In this document: positions 53,057-62,080 of the stretch, piece by piece
Layout: each line of letters begins with the position of its first letter
Position numbering within the stretch: the first letter of the stretch is position 1
Assembly (NCBI RefSeq): GCF_007625155.1
Contig: NZ_VMNK01000007.1
Span: 1-64,000, forward strand
Direction of reading: 5' to 3'
Length of the DNA: 64,000 nt
DNA from: Denitromonas halophila
GTDB lineage: Bacteria; Pseudomonadota; Gammaproteobacteria; Burkholderiales; Rhodocyclaceae
Made by a program: the position numbers and the translations under genes
The notes under the pieces: model-generated
What the model saw: only the letters and a program-made list of their open reading frames with translations
Told to the model about the DNA's origin: nothing
Database searches by the model: none

Positions 53057-53533
53057 TTACGGCAGATTAAGCACGAAAGAGATGCTCGGCTCACGGTCCA
53101 CATAGACCCGGCGAACCACCGGCGCGTGATGCACCACCGGGCGATAGCCGTAGTAGCCATAGGCCGGCGCATTGCGATGGCCGCGATGCCAGCCGCGGTC
53201 GTTGTGGTCGCGGCGGCTCACCTGGCGGTCATGCCGCTCACGGTAAATGTGGCGGTCCTGACGCGCGACTTCCTTGTGGATGCGTGCCCGCTCATGGCGG
53301 CTCACATGCCCGTCAGCCCGAGCCCGATCCTGCATGCGATCGATGCGGTTCTGACCGCGCTCGAGTCGGCGCGCTTCGGGGCGGGTCAAGTCGCCCGAGC
53401 GCACGCCACGGTCAATACGATGCTGCTGGCGATCCTGGCGAGCATCCACCCGATCACCGCCGCGCTCTGCCATGGCCGGCACCGACAGCGTGCAGGCCGC
53501 AATAATGGCGCCAAGCGTAATAAGTGTCTTCAT
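53057..53533 (-). CDS. Exported His/Arg-rich protein of unknown function
   Basis: A 158-residue protein with a signal peptide (residues 1-22, ending PAMA), then two repeats of helical charged segments ('SGDLTRPEARRLERGQNRID', 'ADGHVSRHERARIHKEVARQ') and a His/Tyr/Arg-rich stretch ('HRGHRNAPAYGYYGYRPVVHH' trimmed). Such EF-hand-like DG repeats with RxE occur in periplasmic proteins of several proteobacteria. Metal binding is possible. Start chosen for the signal peptide. Confidence 0.8.
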   Translation of the reverse strand: MKTLITLGAIIAACTLSVPAMAERGGDRVDARQDRQQHRIDRGVRSGDLTRPEARRLERGQNRIDRMQDRARADGHVSRHERARIHKEVARQDRHIYRERHDRQVSRRDHNDRGWHRGHRNAPAYGYYGYRPVVHHAPVVRRVYVDREPSISFVLNLP

Positions 53534-53700
53534 GATCAAACTCCTGTTCAGTGTGTGTGAGTGGGGCCCACACCGGCAATAACGCCGACCCACCGCGAAC
53601 GGAAGACAAACCGGTTGTAAGCATTGGTAAGCCGCCGCAATGCACCCAGCCGCTAGCGCCGCTACAATCGAGCAACTTCACTCAACCACAAGACACCGCC

Positions 53701-54252
53701 ATGGGACACCGCCTTTCCAAGATCTACACCCGCACCGGCGACGCCGGCACCACCGGCCTCGGCGACGGCAACCGCGTTTCCAAGAACAGCCTGCGCATCC
53801 ACTCGCTAGGTGAAATCGACGAACTCAACGCCTGCGTCGGCCTGCTGCTCACCGAAACCCTGCCCGACGACGTGCGCGCCCTGCTCACCGACGTGCAGCA
53901 CGACCTCTTCGATCTGGGCGGCGAAGTGTGCATCCCCGGCATGAGCATGATCTCCACCAAACAGGTCGACAAACTCGAAACCGCGCTTGACGCCTGGAAC
54001 GAAGACCTCTCCCCGCTCAAAGACTTCATCCTCCCCGGCGGCTCCCGCGCCGCCAGCCAGGCCCACCTGTGTCGCACCGTCTGCCGCCGGGCCGAACGCA
54101 TGCTCGTCGGCCTCGCACAGGAAGAAGCCGTCAATGACGGCCCCCGCCAATACCTCAATCGCCTGTCGGACCTGATGTTCGTGCTCGGGCGGCATCTGAA
54201 CAAGGTGGACGGGCATGGGGATGTGTTGTGGCAGAAAGGGAAGAATGCCTGA
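53701..54252 (+). CDS. pduO: PduO-type cob(I)alamin adenosyltransferase
   Basis: A 183-residue ATP:corrinoid adenosyltransferase of the PduO fold. The ATP site 'KIYTRTGDAGTTGLGDG' is at the N-terminus, 'LGEIDELNACVGLL' follows, and 'VCRRAERMLVGLAQEE' with 'LNRLSDLMFVLGRHLNK' completes the trimer interface. It makes adenosylcobalamin, the end product and riboswitch ligand of the operon at 36472. Start ATG 53701; no second B12 gene adjoins. Confidence 0.94.
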   Translation: MGHRLSKIYTRTGDAGTTGLGDGNRVSKNSLRIHSLGEIDELNACVGLLLTETLPDDVRALLTDVQHDLFDLGGEVCIPGMSMISTKQVDKLETALDAWNEDLSPLKDFILPGGSRAASQAHLCRTVCRRAERMLVGLAQEEAVNDGPRQYLNRLSDLMFVLGRHLNKVDGHGDVLWQKGKNA

Positions 54253-54269
54253 GGGACGTGAGAATTGAG

Positions 54270-54362
54270 GCGTAGCTTGGGTTGAGCGCAGCAAAGCCCA
54301 CACATATCGTCTCCGAACCACCCGTTGCCGTTGGGCCTCGCGTTGCTCAACCCAAGCTACGC
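54270..54362. repeat. Inverted repeat element (18-bp perfect arms)
   Basis: GCGTAGCTTGGGTTGAGC (54270-54287) is exactly complementary to 54345-54362, enclosing 57 bp. Between pduO and msrA; similar 'tagcttgggttgagc' palindromes are common intergenic repeats in proteobacteria. May form a hairpin in RNA. Confidence 0.75.
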
Positions 54363-54384
54363 AGACTGCGCAAACAGGAGCGCC

Positions 54385-54987
54385 ATGAAGCACTCGCCCC
54401 GCACCTCACGGCTAGTCACAGGGCTGGCGCTGCTCCTCGCCGGCCTTGGCGCGCCCGCCTACGCAGCGGCTGACGCCGTGGCCACCTTTGCCGGCGGCTG
54501 CTTCTGGTCGCTGGAAGCGGCCTTCGACAAACTGCCCGGCGTGCTCGAGACCACCACCGGCTACACCGGCGGCCACGACGAGGCCCCCACCTACGAGCGC
54601 GTCACCGCCGGCAACACCGGCCACCGCGAGGCCGTGCAGGTGCGCTACGACCCCGACAAACTCGACTACGAAACCCTGCTGATCGCCTACTGGCACAGCA
54701 TCAACCCCATCGACCGCCAGGGCCAGTTCTGCGACGTGGGGCCCTCCTACACCACCGCGATCTACGCCCACACGCCCCGCCAGCGACGCCTCGCCGAAGA
54801 GTCCCGCACGGTGCTCGCGCAACTCAAGTTCCGCCGCGACCTGGCCACCGAAATCCAGGATGCCACACGCTTCTACCCCGCCGAGGCCGTGCACCAGGAC
54901 TTCGCCCGACAACGCCCCGAGGCCTACGCTCGCTATCGCCGCCAGTGCGGCACGGACGCCACGCTGTCGGCGATCTGGGGGCGGTAG
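54385..54987 (+). CDS. msrA: Exported peptide methionine sulfoxide reductase A
   Basis: A 200-residue MsrA with a signal peptide (residues 1-27) ahead of the catalytic 'FAGGCFWSLEAAF' (Cys near residue 39). 'GYTGG', 'GHREAVQV' and 'YHQ'-equivalent 'AEAVHQDFA' are present. It repairs S-methionine sulfoxide in the periplasm, unlike the cytoplasmic E. coli MsrA. Resolving cysteines lie near the C-terminus ('RRQCGTD'). Ribosome site GGAG lies eight bases upstream. Confidence 0.93.
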   Translation: MKHSPRTSRLVTGLALLLAGLGAPAYAAADAVATFAGGCFWSLEAAFDKLPGVLETTTGYTGGHDEAPTYERVTAGNTGHREAVQVRYDPDKLDYETLLIAYWHSINPIDRQGQFCDVGPSYTTAIYAHTPRQRRLAEESRTVLAQLKFRRDLATEIQDATRFYPAEAVHQDFARQRPEAYARYRRQCGTDATLSAIWGR

Positions 54988-55119
54988 TACGGGCGATCTC
55001 TGGTCGAGCAAACCGCGACCGACCAGACTTTACTGGTATCCAATACGGCTACAAAAAATTATAGTGTGCGGCCATCTCAGAGAGCGACATGTCAATCGCT
55101 CAACACTCGAAGGGTCTTC

Positions 55120-55554
55120 ATGCTTGCTCGCACCACCACTACTCTTGTTGCCGCCGCCGTGCTTTCAGGTTGCGCCATCCATCAAAAAGTCACGCCCGTC
55201 GAGAAGTTCGATAGCAAGGAAGTCTGCATTATCGAAAACTCGGCCGTGAAAGAGACTTTTCTCGATGCCTATCGCAATGCCCTCACCGCTAAAAACTATG
55301 TCGTGAGAAAGCTGCCGGCAGCGTCTTCCTTCAACGACTGCGCGATCACCTCGACCTACACGGCAAACTGGCGCTGGGATCTCGCGCTCTATATGGCATA
55401 TGCCGAAATCAAGGTTTACAACCACGCCAAACCCGCTGGCGAAGCCACATACGACTCGCTTCGCGGGGGCGCCAATATGGGCAAATTCATCAATGCCGAA
55501 GCAAAAATCGCCGAACTGGTGAACGCGCTTTTCCCGGGACAGGCCGCGCAGTAA
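55120..55554 (+). CDS. Sbal_3080-type lipoprotein
   Basis: A 144-residue lipoprotein: signal peptide with lipobox LSGC (lipidated Cys near residue 18), then a domain with 'VCIIENSAVKETFLDAYRNA' and 'STYTANWRWDLALYMAYAEI', matching the Sbal_3080 lipoprotein family. Function unknown. Start MLARTTTT at 55120 is chosen because the upstream ATG adds a non-signal segment. Preceded by an AT-rich patch near 55050 (a likely promoter). Confidence 0.82.
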   Translation: MLARTTTTLVAAAVLSGCAIHQKVTPVEKFDSKEVCIIENSAVKETFLDAYRNALTAKNYVVRKLPAASSFNDCAITSTYTANWRWDLALYMAYAEIKVYNHAKPAGEATYDSLRGGANMGKFINAEAKIAELVNALFPGQAAQ

Positions 55555-55638
55555 ATCAGCCACCGCACACGGGTCCCGTCAACGACGGGCAGGCAGATTA
55601 CAATCCCCTCCTGATTGTCTTCTGCCTGCAGCCGCCCC

Positions 55639-56679
55639 ATGCGTATCGACACCCTCCGTCAGCAGTTCCGCGACCTCGGCGCCAAGCCCTGCCACGAGGC
55701 ACGGCTGTTGCGCGCCTGGACGCAGCGGCTGCCGCTCGATGGCGGGCCGCGGCCGGCGGAGCATTTTTTGCCGCTGGCGGTGCGCAACGCGCTGCCGTCG
55801 ATCACACCGGTGCTGGAGGGGCTCGCGACGCTGAAGTCGGAACACCCGGGTGAAGACGGCGCCTCGCGCTTGTTGGTGGAACTGGCTGACGGGCAAACGG
55901 TAGAGAGCGTGCTGCTGCCGCGCGGCGGTTTGTGCGTATCGACGCAACTCGGTTGTGCGGTCGGCTGCGTGTTCTGCATGACCGGCCGCGACGGACTGAT
56001 CCGCCAGCTCGGCAGCGCCGAAATTGTTGCCCAGGTGGTGCTGGCGCGACGCATGCGGGCGGTGAAAAAGGTGGTATTCATGGGCATGGGGGAACCGGCG
56101 CACAATCTTGACAACGTGCTCGAAGCCATCGATCTGCTCGGCTCCGAGGGCGCCATCGGCCACAAGAATCTGGTGTTTTCCACGGTGGGCGATCCGCGCG
56201 TATTCGAGGCCCTGCCGCGCCAACGCATCAAGCCGGCGCTGGCGCTGTCGCTGCACACCACCGACGCCGCGCTGCGCGAAAAACTGCTGCCACGCGCCCC
56301 GCGCATGACGCCGGAAGAACTCGTCGAGGCCGGCGAGATATACGCCCGCGCCACCGACTACCCCATCCAGTACCAGTGGACGCTGATCGACGGCGTGAAT
56401 GACAGCCCGGCCGAAATGGAGGGCATCGTGCGCCTGCTCAAGGGCAAGTTCGCGCTGATGAACCTGATCCCCTACAACGCTATCGACGGCCTCGACTTCC
56501 GCCGACCCAGCTGGGAAAAGGCCGCCGAGCACGCCCGCTTCTTGCACCGCGCCGGCATCCTCACCAAGCTGCGCCATTCGGCGGGACAAGAGGTCGACGG
56601 GGGCTGCGGTCAATTGCGGGCGCGACAGGTTCACATCGTCCGCACGCCGCGGTCTGTAACTCTCTCCGCTCGCACTTAG
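55639..56679 (+). CDS. RlmN/Cfr-family radical SAM RNA methyltransferase
   Basis: A 346-residue radical SAM enzyme. The cluster motif is 'GCAVGCVFCMTG' (Cys-x3-Cys-x2-Cys near residues 110-117); the two extra cysteines needed for methyl transfer are kept ('GGLCVSTQLG' and 'GGCGQLRA' near the C-terminus). RlmN methylates A2503 of 23S rRNA and A37 of some tRNAs. The N-terminal domain is shorter and the sequence differs from canonical RlmN, so this may be a paralog; the main rlmN usually sits elsewhere in betaproteobacteria. Not part of an operon. Confidence 0.87.
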   Translation: MRIDTLRQQFRDLGAKPCHEARLLRAWTQRLPLDGGPRPAEHFLPLAVRNALPSITPVLEGLATLKSEHPGEDGASRLLVELADGQTVESVLLPRGGLCVSTQLGCAVGCVFCMTGRDGLIRQLGSAEIVAQVVLARRMRAVKKVVFMGMGEPAHNLDNVLEAIDLLGSEGAIGHKNLVFSTVGDPRVFEALPRQRIKPALALSLHTTDAALREKLLPRAPRMTPEELVEAGEIYARATDYPIQYQWTLIDGVNDSPAEMEGIVRLLKGKFALMNLIPYNAIDGLDFRRPSWEKAAEHARFLHRAGILTKLRHSAGQEVDGGCGQLRARQVHIVRTPRSVTLSART

Positions 56680-56853
56680 GCGCGCAACCCAGCGCGACCG
56701 CGCAATACGTCACACCACGCCCACCGGGTCTCGCCAAACCCGTCACGACCTTGTCTCTTATGACACCCAAGGCGCCGGGGACACACTTATTCTCAGCCTG
56801 TCGGTGCTTTCGTGCTTGTGCATGAAACGCCAGTTTCCTGATTGAGGTGTGTT

Positions 56854-57798
56854 TTGAAACGACGTTCGCGCAAGCGACTCCTGCTGTGCATTGCAGCCTT
56901 TACCGGCCTTGCCGTTCCCGTGTGCATGGCGCTGGTTCTTCTTTTCCTGAATGACGACGGCGCGCGGTCGCAAGCGCGCGCCGGCACGTCTGGCGTGCAA
57001 GCTTACATGGACGCCGCGAGGGTAGGCATGCCCTATCAGCACAGCCCGCAAGCAACATCGTCCGTCGTCATCGCCCTGGCGTCCGACGCCAGCGCCGGGC
57101 ATCTTGCCGCGCTTGGCATGCCCCCCTCCGGCAACGCCGGCGCGGGTTCTGGCCATATTGAAGTCGCGGTGTCGAGCGTGCCGATCGCACCCTCCGCCAC
57201 ACCCCACGCCGAGCAGCGCACACCGACGCCCGGCGCGAATCCGATCGGTGGGCCGGGCTACCTGATCGATACCGGCCGCGCACCGGCCGCCAGGACCGGC
57301 AGCGCCCCGTCTCACCCATCGACCGGCCCCGCGGGGGGAACCCCCGGCAATGCGGACAGCGGCGCCAACGGACGCGATCCGTCGGCCACCAACGATGCGC
57401 CTCCCGCCACGGGCGACGCGGCCGGTACGCCGTCGGACCCGAACACCGAGGCAGCGCCCTCGGGCGCCGCCGACGCGCCCATTGCCGACGCCCGCGATAC
57501 GCCCTTATCAGGTTCGCCCGCGCCGCAAGACGGACCCCCAACAAACGGTGCCCCCAAAACGCCTTCTACGACACCCGACGAGGCCCCGACAGGCGCGCCC
57601 GGCCAAGGCCCCGCGCCCTTGACACCGATCGCTCTGCTCAGCCCGCCGACTTTCGGTGAACAACCGTTGGAGCAAGTCGCCCAGCCGATCGAAACCGATA
57701 CCCCGATCAACACGGTGCCCGAGCCCAGCGCGCTGATGCTGCTCGTCACGGCACTGGCCGGACTCGGGCTCTCGCGACGCATCATGCGCCGCCGCTGA
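56854..57798 (+). CDS. PEP-CTERM-anchored low-complexity protein
   Basis: A 314-residue exported protein with a basic N-terminus and helix at about 8-33, a Pro/Ala/Thr/Gly/Asp-rich disordered middle (about 110-265), and a C-terminal PEP-CTERM tail: 'VPEPSALMLLVTALAGLGLS' then RRIMRRR. Such tails are recognised by exosortase EpsH/XrtA and link to exopolysaccharide or biofilm biology. No domain is recognisable in the middle. The TTG start at 56854 has GAGG at proper spacing; another TTG 12 bases upstream is possible. Composition differs from its neighbours because of the repeats. Confidence 0.82.
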   Translation: MKRRSRKRLLLCIAAFTGLAVPVCMALVLLFLNDDGARSQARAGTSGVQAYMDAARVGMPYQHSPQATSSVVIALASDASAGHLAALGMPPSGNAGAGSGHIEVAVSSVPIAPSATPHAEQRTPTPGANPIGGPGYLIDTGRAPAARTGSAPSHPSTGPAGGTPGNADSGANGRDPSATNDAPPATGDAAGTPSDPNTEAAPSGAADAPIADARDTPLSGSPAPQDGPPTNGAPKTPSTTPDEAPTGAPGQGPAPLTPIALLSPPTFGEQPLEQVAQPIETDTPINTVPEPSALMLLVTALAGLGLSRRIMRRR

Positions 57799-57831
57799 CA
57801 CGCGCCGCCCTGGGTGCGGCCAAGGCCGCGC

Positions 57832-58923
57832 TCAAGGCCCGTAGCCGGTCAGCTCCAGAAAGCCGACCCCGCCGGCACCCTCATCCACCAGCACCACGCC
57901 CTCCCAATACGGAAAGCGCCCGCCCATCCATTGATCGTCAATGAGGGCGCGCACCGTCCATTCGCGCTTCAGGCCCGGCAAGCTCACCCGCCAGGTCAGC
58001 GGCAGGTCGCGCGTGGCCTCGGGGTTGGCCGCGGTCGGCGTGCGCACGCGACGGGTGTCGAGCACCGTCAGCGCGATCTCGTCGGCGACCAGCGTGCGCG
58101 CCGTGCCGTCCGGGGCCACCCAGCTGCCGCTGAGCCAGTGCTGGCCATCGGCGTGGCGCAGGCGATAGACCATCAACGCATGGCCATCGGCCAGATGCAG
58201 CGAGAACCAGTCCCAGCCTTGCTGGTTGTCGGCCAGGGGTTGCGAGCTCCATTCGCGGTCGAGCCAACCAGCGCCGGTGAGCGCCGTCGGTTGGCCATCG
58301 AGCACCACCGTTCCACTCACTGCAATATGCGGCTGGCTGTAGTAGTAGCTCGCCTGCCCCTGCGCCGATTTCTGGCTGTAGCCACCCTTGCCCTGCAGCA
58401 CCGGCGGTGTGTCGCTGGCCAGGTGCATGTCGATGACCGCCTCGCCCACGGTGAAGCGCAGCCGGCCGGGCAGCATGTCGGGGCCTTCGCCGACCAGCGA
58501 CCAGTCGTCCAGCCACGCCGAAAAGCCGCCGTTCTCAAGCCGCACGTCTGCCTGCCCAATGCCACCTCGGGCAAAGCGCTGCTCATGGCGATGGCCGTCG
58601 GGCGTGGTGATGGCTGCATGGGCCATCCAGATCTGGTTGCTGTCCCAACCGTCAGCCTTTGTCGTCGGGCTCATGGCCTGGCGGAACAGCGTCCATTGCA
58701 GGCCCCAGTCACGCCCGTTGGCGTCCTTGAGATTGGCGGTGAGATACCACCATTCGATGCGGTAGTCCGGGTGCGGCAGATGGTCGGCCGGGAAGCTGAA
58801 GGCGCGGCCGGGCACCACTGTGGCATAGCCCTCGCCGGTGCTGCGCAACACTTGGTAGGGGTCGCCCTGCGCGGCGGCCGGGCCGATCAGCAAGGCGAGC
58901 GCCAGCAGGAAGACGGCTGTCAT
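57832..58923 (-). CDS. AttH/CrtC-like secreted lipocalin-domain protein
   Basis: A 363-residue protein with a signal peptide (1-20) and the AttH-like double-lipocalin fold ('HPDYRIEWWYLTANLKDANG', 'GWLDREWSSQPL', 'GWDWFSLHLADGHALMVYRL'). It is the soluble partner of AttEFGH-type ABC systems, encoded right behind the permease (4-base overlap at 58920). Substrate is unknown; a hydrophobic ligand in the barrel is likely from the CrtC relationship. The start is the ATG at 58923; the longer frame upstream lies inside the permease gene. Confidence 0.88.
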   Translation of the reverse strand: MTAVFLLALALLIGPAAAQGDPYQVLRSTGEGYATVVPGRAFSFPADHLPHPDYRIEWWYLTANLKDANGRDWGLQWTLFRQAMSPTTKADGWDSNQIWMAHAAITTPDGHRHEQRFARGGIGQADVRLENGGFSAWLDDWSLVGEGPDMLPGRLRFTVGEAVIDMHLASDTPPVLQGKGGYSQKSAQGQASYYYSQPHIAVSGTVVLDGQPTALTGAGWLDREWSSQPLADNQQGWDWFSLHLADGHALMVYRLRHADGQHWLSGSWVAPDGTARTLVADEIALTVLDTRRVRTPTAANPEATRDLPLTWRVSLPGLKREWTVRALIDDQWMGGRFPYWEGVVLVDEGAGGVGFLELTGYGP

Positions 58924-61421
58924 TGCGCGCTCCCCAGTTGCGCCATGGCCTGCGGCAGTTTGCGGGTGAGCTGGCTGAGCACGATCATCAGCACCAGCAC
59001 AACGATTCCGGCGCTGAGCAGGCCAAGCTTGAGCGCTGGCTGCGGCGACCACAGCATGGGCATGCTCCAGCCGAAGGACATCACGTTGAGATCATGGATC
59101 AGCAGCCACGACAGCAGCGCGCCGAGCGGAATCGCGGCCAGCCAGGTGAGCGTCACGAACAGCGCCAGCGGCACGGCGATCACCCGCAGCAACTCGCGCC
59201 GCGTCACGCCCAGCGCACGCCATTGGGCGAACTCGGGCAGGCGCTCATGCAGGATGGCGAGCAGTGCGGTGAGCAGCGCGGCGCCGGCCACCAGCAAGGT
59301 GAGCGTGTTCATGGCCGCGGTCATGGCAAAGGTGCGATCGAAGATCTTCATCGACAGCCGCTTGATGTCACCCTGGGCGAACCACTCGCCGGGCTGGGCG
59401 CCGGCCGCTACCAGCGCGGCTTCGGCGGTCTCGTTGTCCTCGCCGGGTTTGAGCCACAGGGCGAGCCCGGTGGATTGCACATCGCGCCAGCGACGGGCTA
59501 CCTCCTCGCGCGGCAGGTAAAACTGAAAATACGGATTGCCATAATCGTGAAAGAAGCCGGCCACGGTGTAGTCGGTGGCGCCGCCATCGGTGGGCAGCGT
59601 CACCGTCTGGCCGAGGCGCAGGCCACCGAGGTAGTGCGCTTGCTCGTTGGCGAGAATCCGCCGGTCGCCGCCCGCCCAGCGCGCCAGCGCGTCTGGCTCG
59701 GCCTGAGCGAGCGGTAAGGCGCGGGTGTCCGGCGTGGTGATGTCGAGGCCATACACCTTGGTCGGCCGGCCCTGCCAGCGGATCGTCACGCCGGTGCGCG
59801 CATGCGCAGTGGCCAGCCAGTCGGCATTTACCGGATCGGCCACAAAGCGGCGCGTATCGAGCTGCGCGCTGTTCACATAGATGTCGGCGCCAATGCGCTG
59901 GTCCAGCCAGCCGGCCAGCGCGGTGCGAAAGCTGCCGACCAGGGTTTCGACGCCGAGATTGGCGGTCAGCGCCAGCAGCAGCGCCATCATCGCCGTGCGC
60001 AGCGCCGGCAGTTGTGCCCAACCGTCGCTGACGATCCAGCGTTGCACCAGCGGCGCGCCCGCCAAGGCGCGGCCGAGCAGGCGGTGCGCGCTGGCCAGCG
60101 CCTGCGGCAAGGCCCAGGCGGCGGCGAACAACACCAGGCCGAGCAGCACGAAGCCTTCGATCACCGTCCCCATCTGCCAATACACACCGGCCGCCGCCAG
60201 CGCCAGCGCACCCGCGCCGACCAGCAGCACCCGCCGCGCCCGCGCCTCGGCCATCACGCCCGCCGACGCGCTACCACCGGGCAAGACCGGGCCGCGCAAT
60301 TGCAACAGCAGCGGCCAGGCCAGCGCAAAGGCGAGGCCGACCAGCGTCATCCCCCAGGCGATGGCGATGGTCACCGGGTCGAGCAGCAGATCGGCTCCGA
60401 CCACCGCGCCGTACAGGTTCTGCAAACTGGCGCTGACGCTCGGCAGCAGCGCATGGCTGATCCCAAGGCCGGCGAGCAGACCGAGCGCGCTACCGAGCAC
60501 GCTCCACGCCAGTGTCTCGGCCACGATCGCCAGCGCCAGTGCACGCACGCTGACGCCCACCAGACGCAGCGTGCGCAGGGTCGGTCGGCGATACCACAGC
60601 GAAAATCGCACCGCATTGAAGACGATGAACAGCCCAACCGCGAAGGACAGCAGGCTCATCGCGGTGAGCTGGGTGTGCAGGCTGGCGGTGAGCTGGGTGA
60701 GATCCAGCCGTTGCTGATTGGCGTCGAGCATGAGATCGGCGGGCAAGGCCGCAGCGAGACGCGCGACATCGTCGGGCGACGCCGGCCCGACCGCCAGCGC
60801 GGTGAAGCGATCACGGCCGAGCAGCGAGAGCGCGGCGCCCACGTCCATGAAAATCTGCCGGCCCTGCTGTTCGCGCGCGGCGATCACCGCCGGCGGCAGA
60901 CGTCGGCCATCGTGCAGCGCCAGTTGCTCGCCCTCGGCGATACCCAGCTCACTCGCCACCGCCGCCGGAAACCACGCCTGATAAGGCGGCTGAACAAACG
61001 CCTGCCAATCGAGGCTGGCATTGTCGAAGGCATCGCCGCCCTCGCCCGCCATGCCCGCCGGCAACGCCAGCAGATCGGTGGCGATGATCGCCAGCGGCGC
61101 GTTATCGGCGGTCGACACCCGCGCCTGCACCACCGGAAACACCTGGCGAAAACCGGCGCGGCGCAGCGCGATGTAGTCGGCCTGCGCCACGCCGGCGCCG
61201 CTGCGGCTGCGAATCCAGTGGCTAGCCTGCGCGCCGAGCACAAAATCGGCCTCGGCATAACTGGCCCGCGCATGGCTGTTGATGATCTGCACCGCCGACC
61301 ACAGCGCGACGCCCGCGACCAGCCCGGCAAGCAGAAACACCGCCTGCCAGGGGTGGCGCCAGTAGTGGCTGAGCAGCGCGCGAATGACGCCGCCGAGCCG
61401 CTCCGGTTCAGCCCGGTTCAT
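58920..61421 (-). CDS. FtsX-like ABC transporter permease (AttF/AttG type)
   Basis: An 833-residue permease with two FtsX-like halves: helices near 20-40, 265-290, 310-335 and 360-385, then 405-455 and a second set at 720-830, with two large periplasmic domains between. It combines both permease functions of the AttEFGH set in one chain. The start MNRAEPER is used; it overlaps the ATPase stop by 14 bases. Its end overlaps the AttH-like gene start. No transport substrate can be inferred from it. Confidence 0.88.
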   Translation of the reverse strand: MNRAEPERLGGVIRALLSHYWRHPWQAVFLLAGLVAGVALWSAVQIINSHARASYAEADFVLGAQASHWIRSRSGAGVAQADYIALRRAGFRQVFPVVQARVSTADNAPLAIIATDLLALPAGMAGEGGDAFDNASLDWQAFVQPPYQAWFPAAVASELGIAEGEQLALHDGRRLPPAVIAAREQQGRQIFMDVGAALSLLGRDRFTALAVGPASPDDVARLAAALPADLMLDANQQRLDLTQLTASLHTQLTAMSLLSFAVGLFIVFNAVRFSLWYRRPTLRTLRLVGVSVRALALAIVAETLAWSVLGSALGLLAGLGISHALLPSVSASLQNLYGAVVGADLLLDPVTIAIAWGMTLVGLAFALAWPLLLQLRGPVLPGGSASAGVMAEARARRVLLVGAGALALAAAGVYWQMGTVIEGFVLLGLVLFAAAWALPQALASAHRLLGRALAGAPLVQRWIVSDGWAQLPALRTAMMALLLALTANLGVETLVGSFRTALAGWLDQRIGADIYVNSAQLDTRRFVADPVNADWLATAHARTGVTIRWQGRPTKVYGLDITTPDTRALPLAQAEPDALARWAGGDRRILANEQAHYLGGLRLGQTVTLPTDGGATDYTVAGFFHDYGNPYFQFYLPREEVARRWRDVQSTGLALWLKPGEDNETAEAALVAAGAQPGEWFAQGDIKRLSMKIFDRTFAMTAAMNTLTLLVAGAALLTALLAILHERLPEFAQWRALGVTRRELLRVIAVPLALFVTLTWLAAIPLGALLSWLLIHDLNVMSFGWSMPMLWSPQPALKLGLLSAGIVVLVLMIVLSQLTRKLPQAMAQLGSAQ

Positions 61422-62073
61422 GGTGCAGGCGGCCCTCACGCAGCCACAGCCGGCGGTCGAGGTAGTCGGCCATGTCGCGGCTGTGGGTGACCATCAGCAA
61501 GGCGCTGCCGGCGGCTTTGACCAGATCGCGAAACAGCGCCATCACCGCGCCACTGCTGCGCTCGTCGAGGTTGCCGGTGGGCTCGTCGGCAAGCACCAGT
61601 GCGGGCCGATGCAGCAAGGCGCGGGCAATCGCCACGCGCTGCTGTTGGCCGCCGGAGAGTTGATGGGGGTATTTATCGAGTTGGGTGGCCAGGCCGAGAC
61701 GGTCGATCAACTCGGCTTCGAAGGCCGCATCAAGCCGGCCACACAGCGCCGCCTGAAAGCGGATATTGTCGGCCACGCTGAGCGTGCCGATCAGGTGAAA
61801 CTGCTGAAACACCAGGCTGACCGTGCCTCGGCGCAGCGCCGCCAGCGCGCGATCATCCATCGCCGCCAGCGCTTGCCCGCCCACCTGAATGATGCCGGCG
61901 TCCGGCGTATCGAGCCCGGCGGCCAGATGCAGCAAGGTGCTCTTGCCGCTGCCGCTCTCACCGAGCAACGCAACCGCCTCACCGGAAGCGATGCTCAGAT
62001 CCACCCCCGCCAGCACGGTCACCTCGCCTTCGGGCTGGGCATAGCGTTTGACGACCCCACTGACACTCAGCAT
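61408..62073 (-). CDS. AttE-like ABC transporter ATPase
   Basis: A 221-residue ATPase with Walker A GESGSGKST, Q-loop 'LVFQQFHLI', signature LSGGQQQRVAIARAL, Walker B 'LVLADEPTGNLDE' and the switch His ('MVTHSRD'). Sister of the LolD/MacB group, as the AttE component. First gene of the three-gene transporter operon (ATPase-permease-AttH), which follows the ChaN-like gene on the same strand after seven bases. Confidence 0.92.
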   Translation of the reverse strand: MLSVSGVVKRYAQPEGEVTVLAGVDLSIASGEAVALLGESGSGKSTLLHLAAGLDTPDAGIIQVGGQALAAMDDRALAALRRGTVSLVFQQFHLIGTLSVADNIRFQAALCGRLDAAFEAELIDRLGLATQLDKYPHQLSGGQQQRVAIARALLHRPALVLADEPTGNLDERSSGAVMALFRDLVKAAGSALLMVTHSRDMADYLDRRLWLREGRLHHEPG

Positions 62074-62080
62074 GTGCGCC

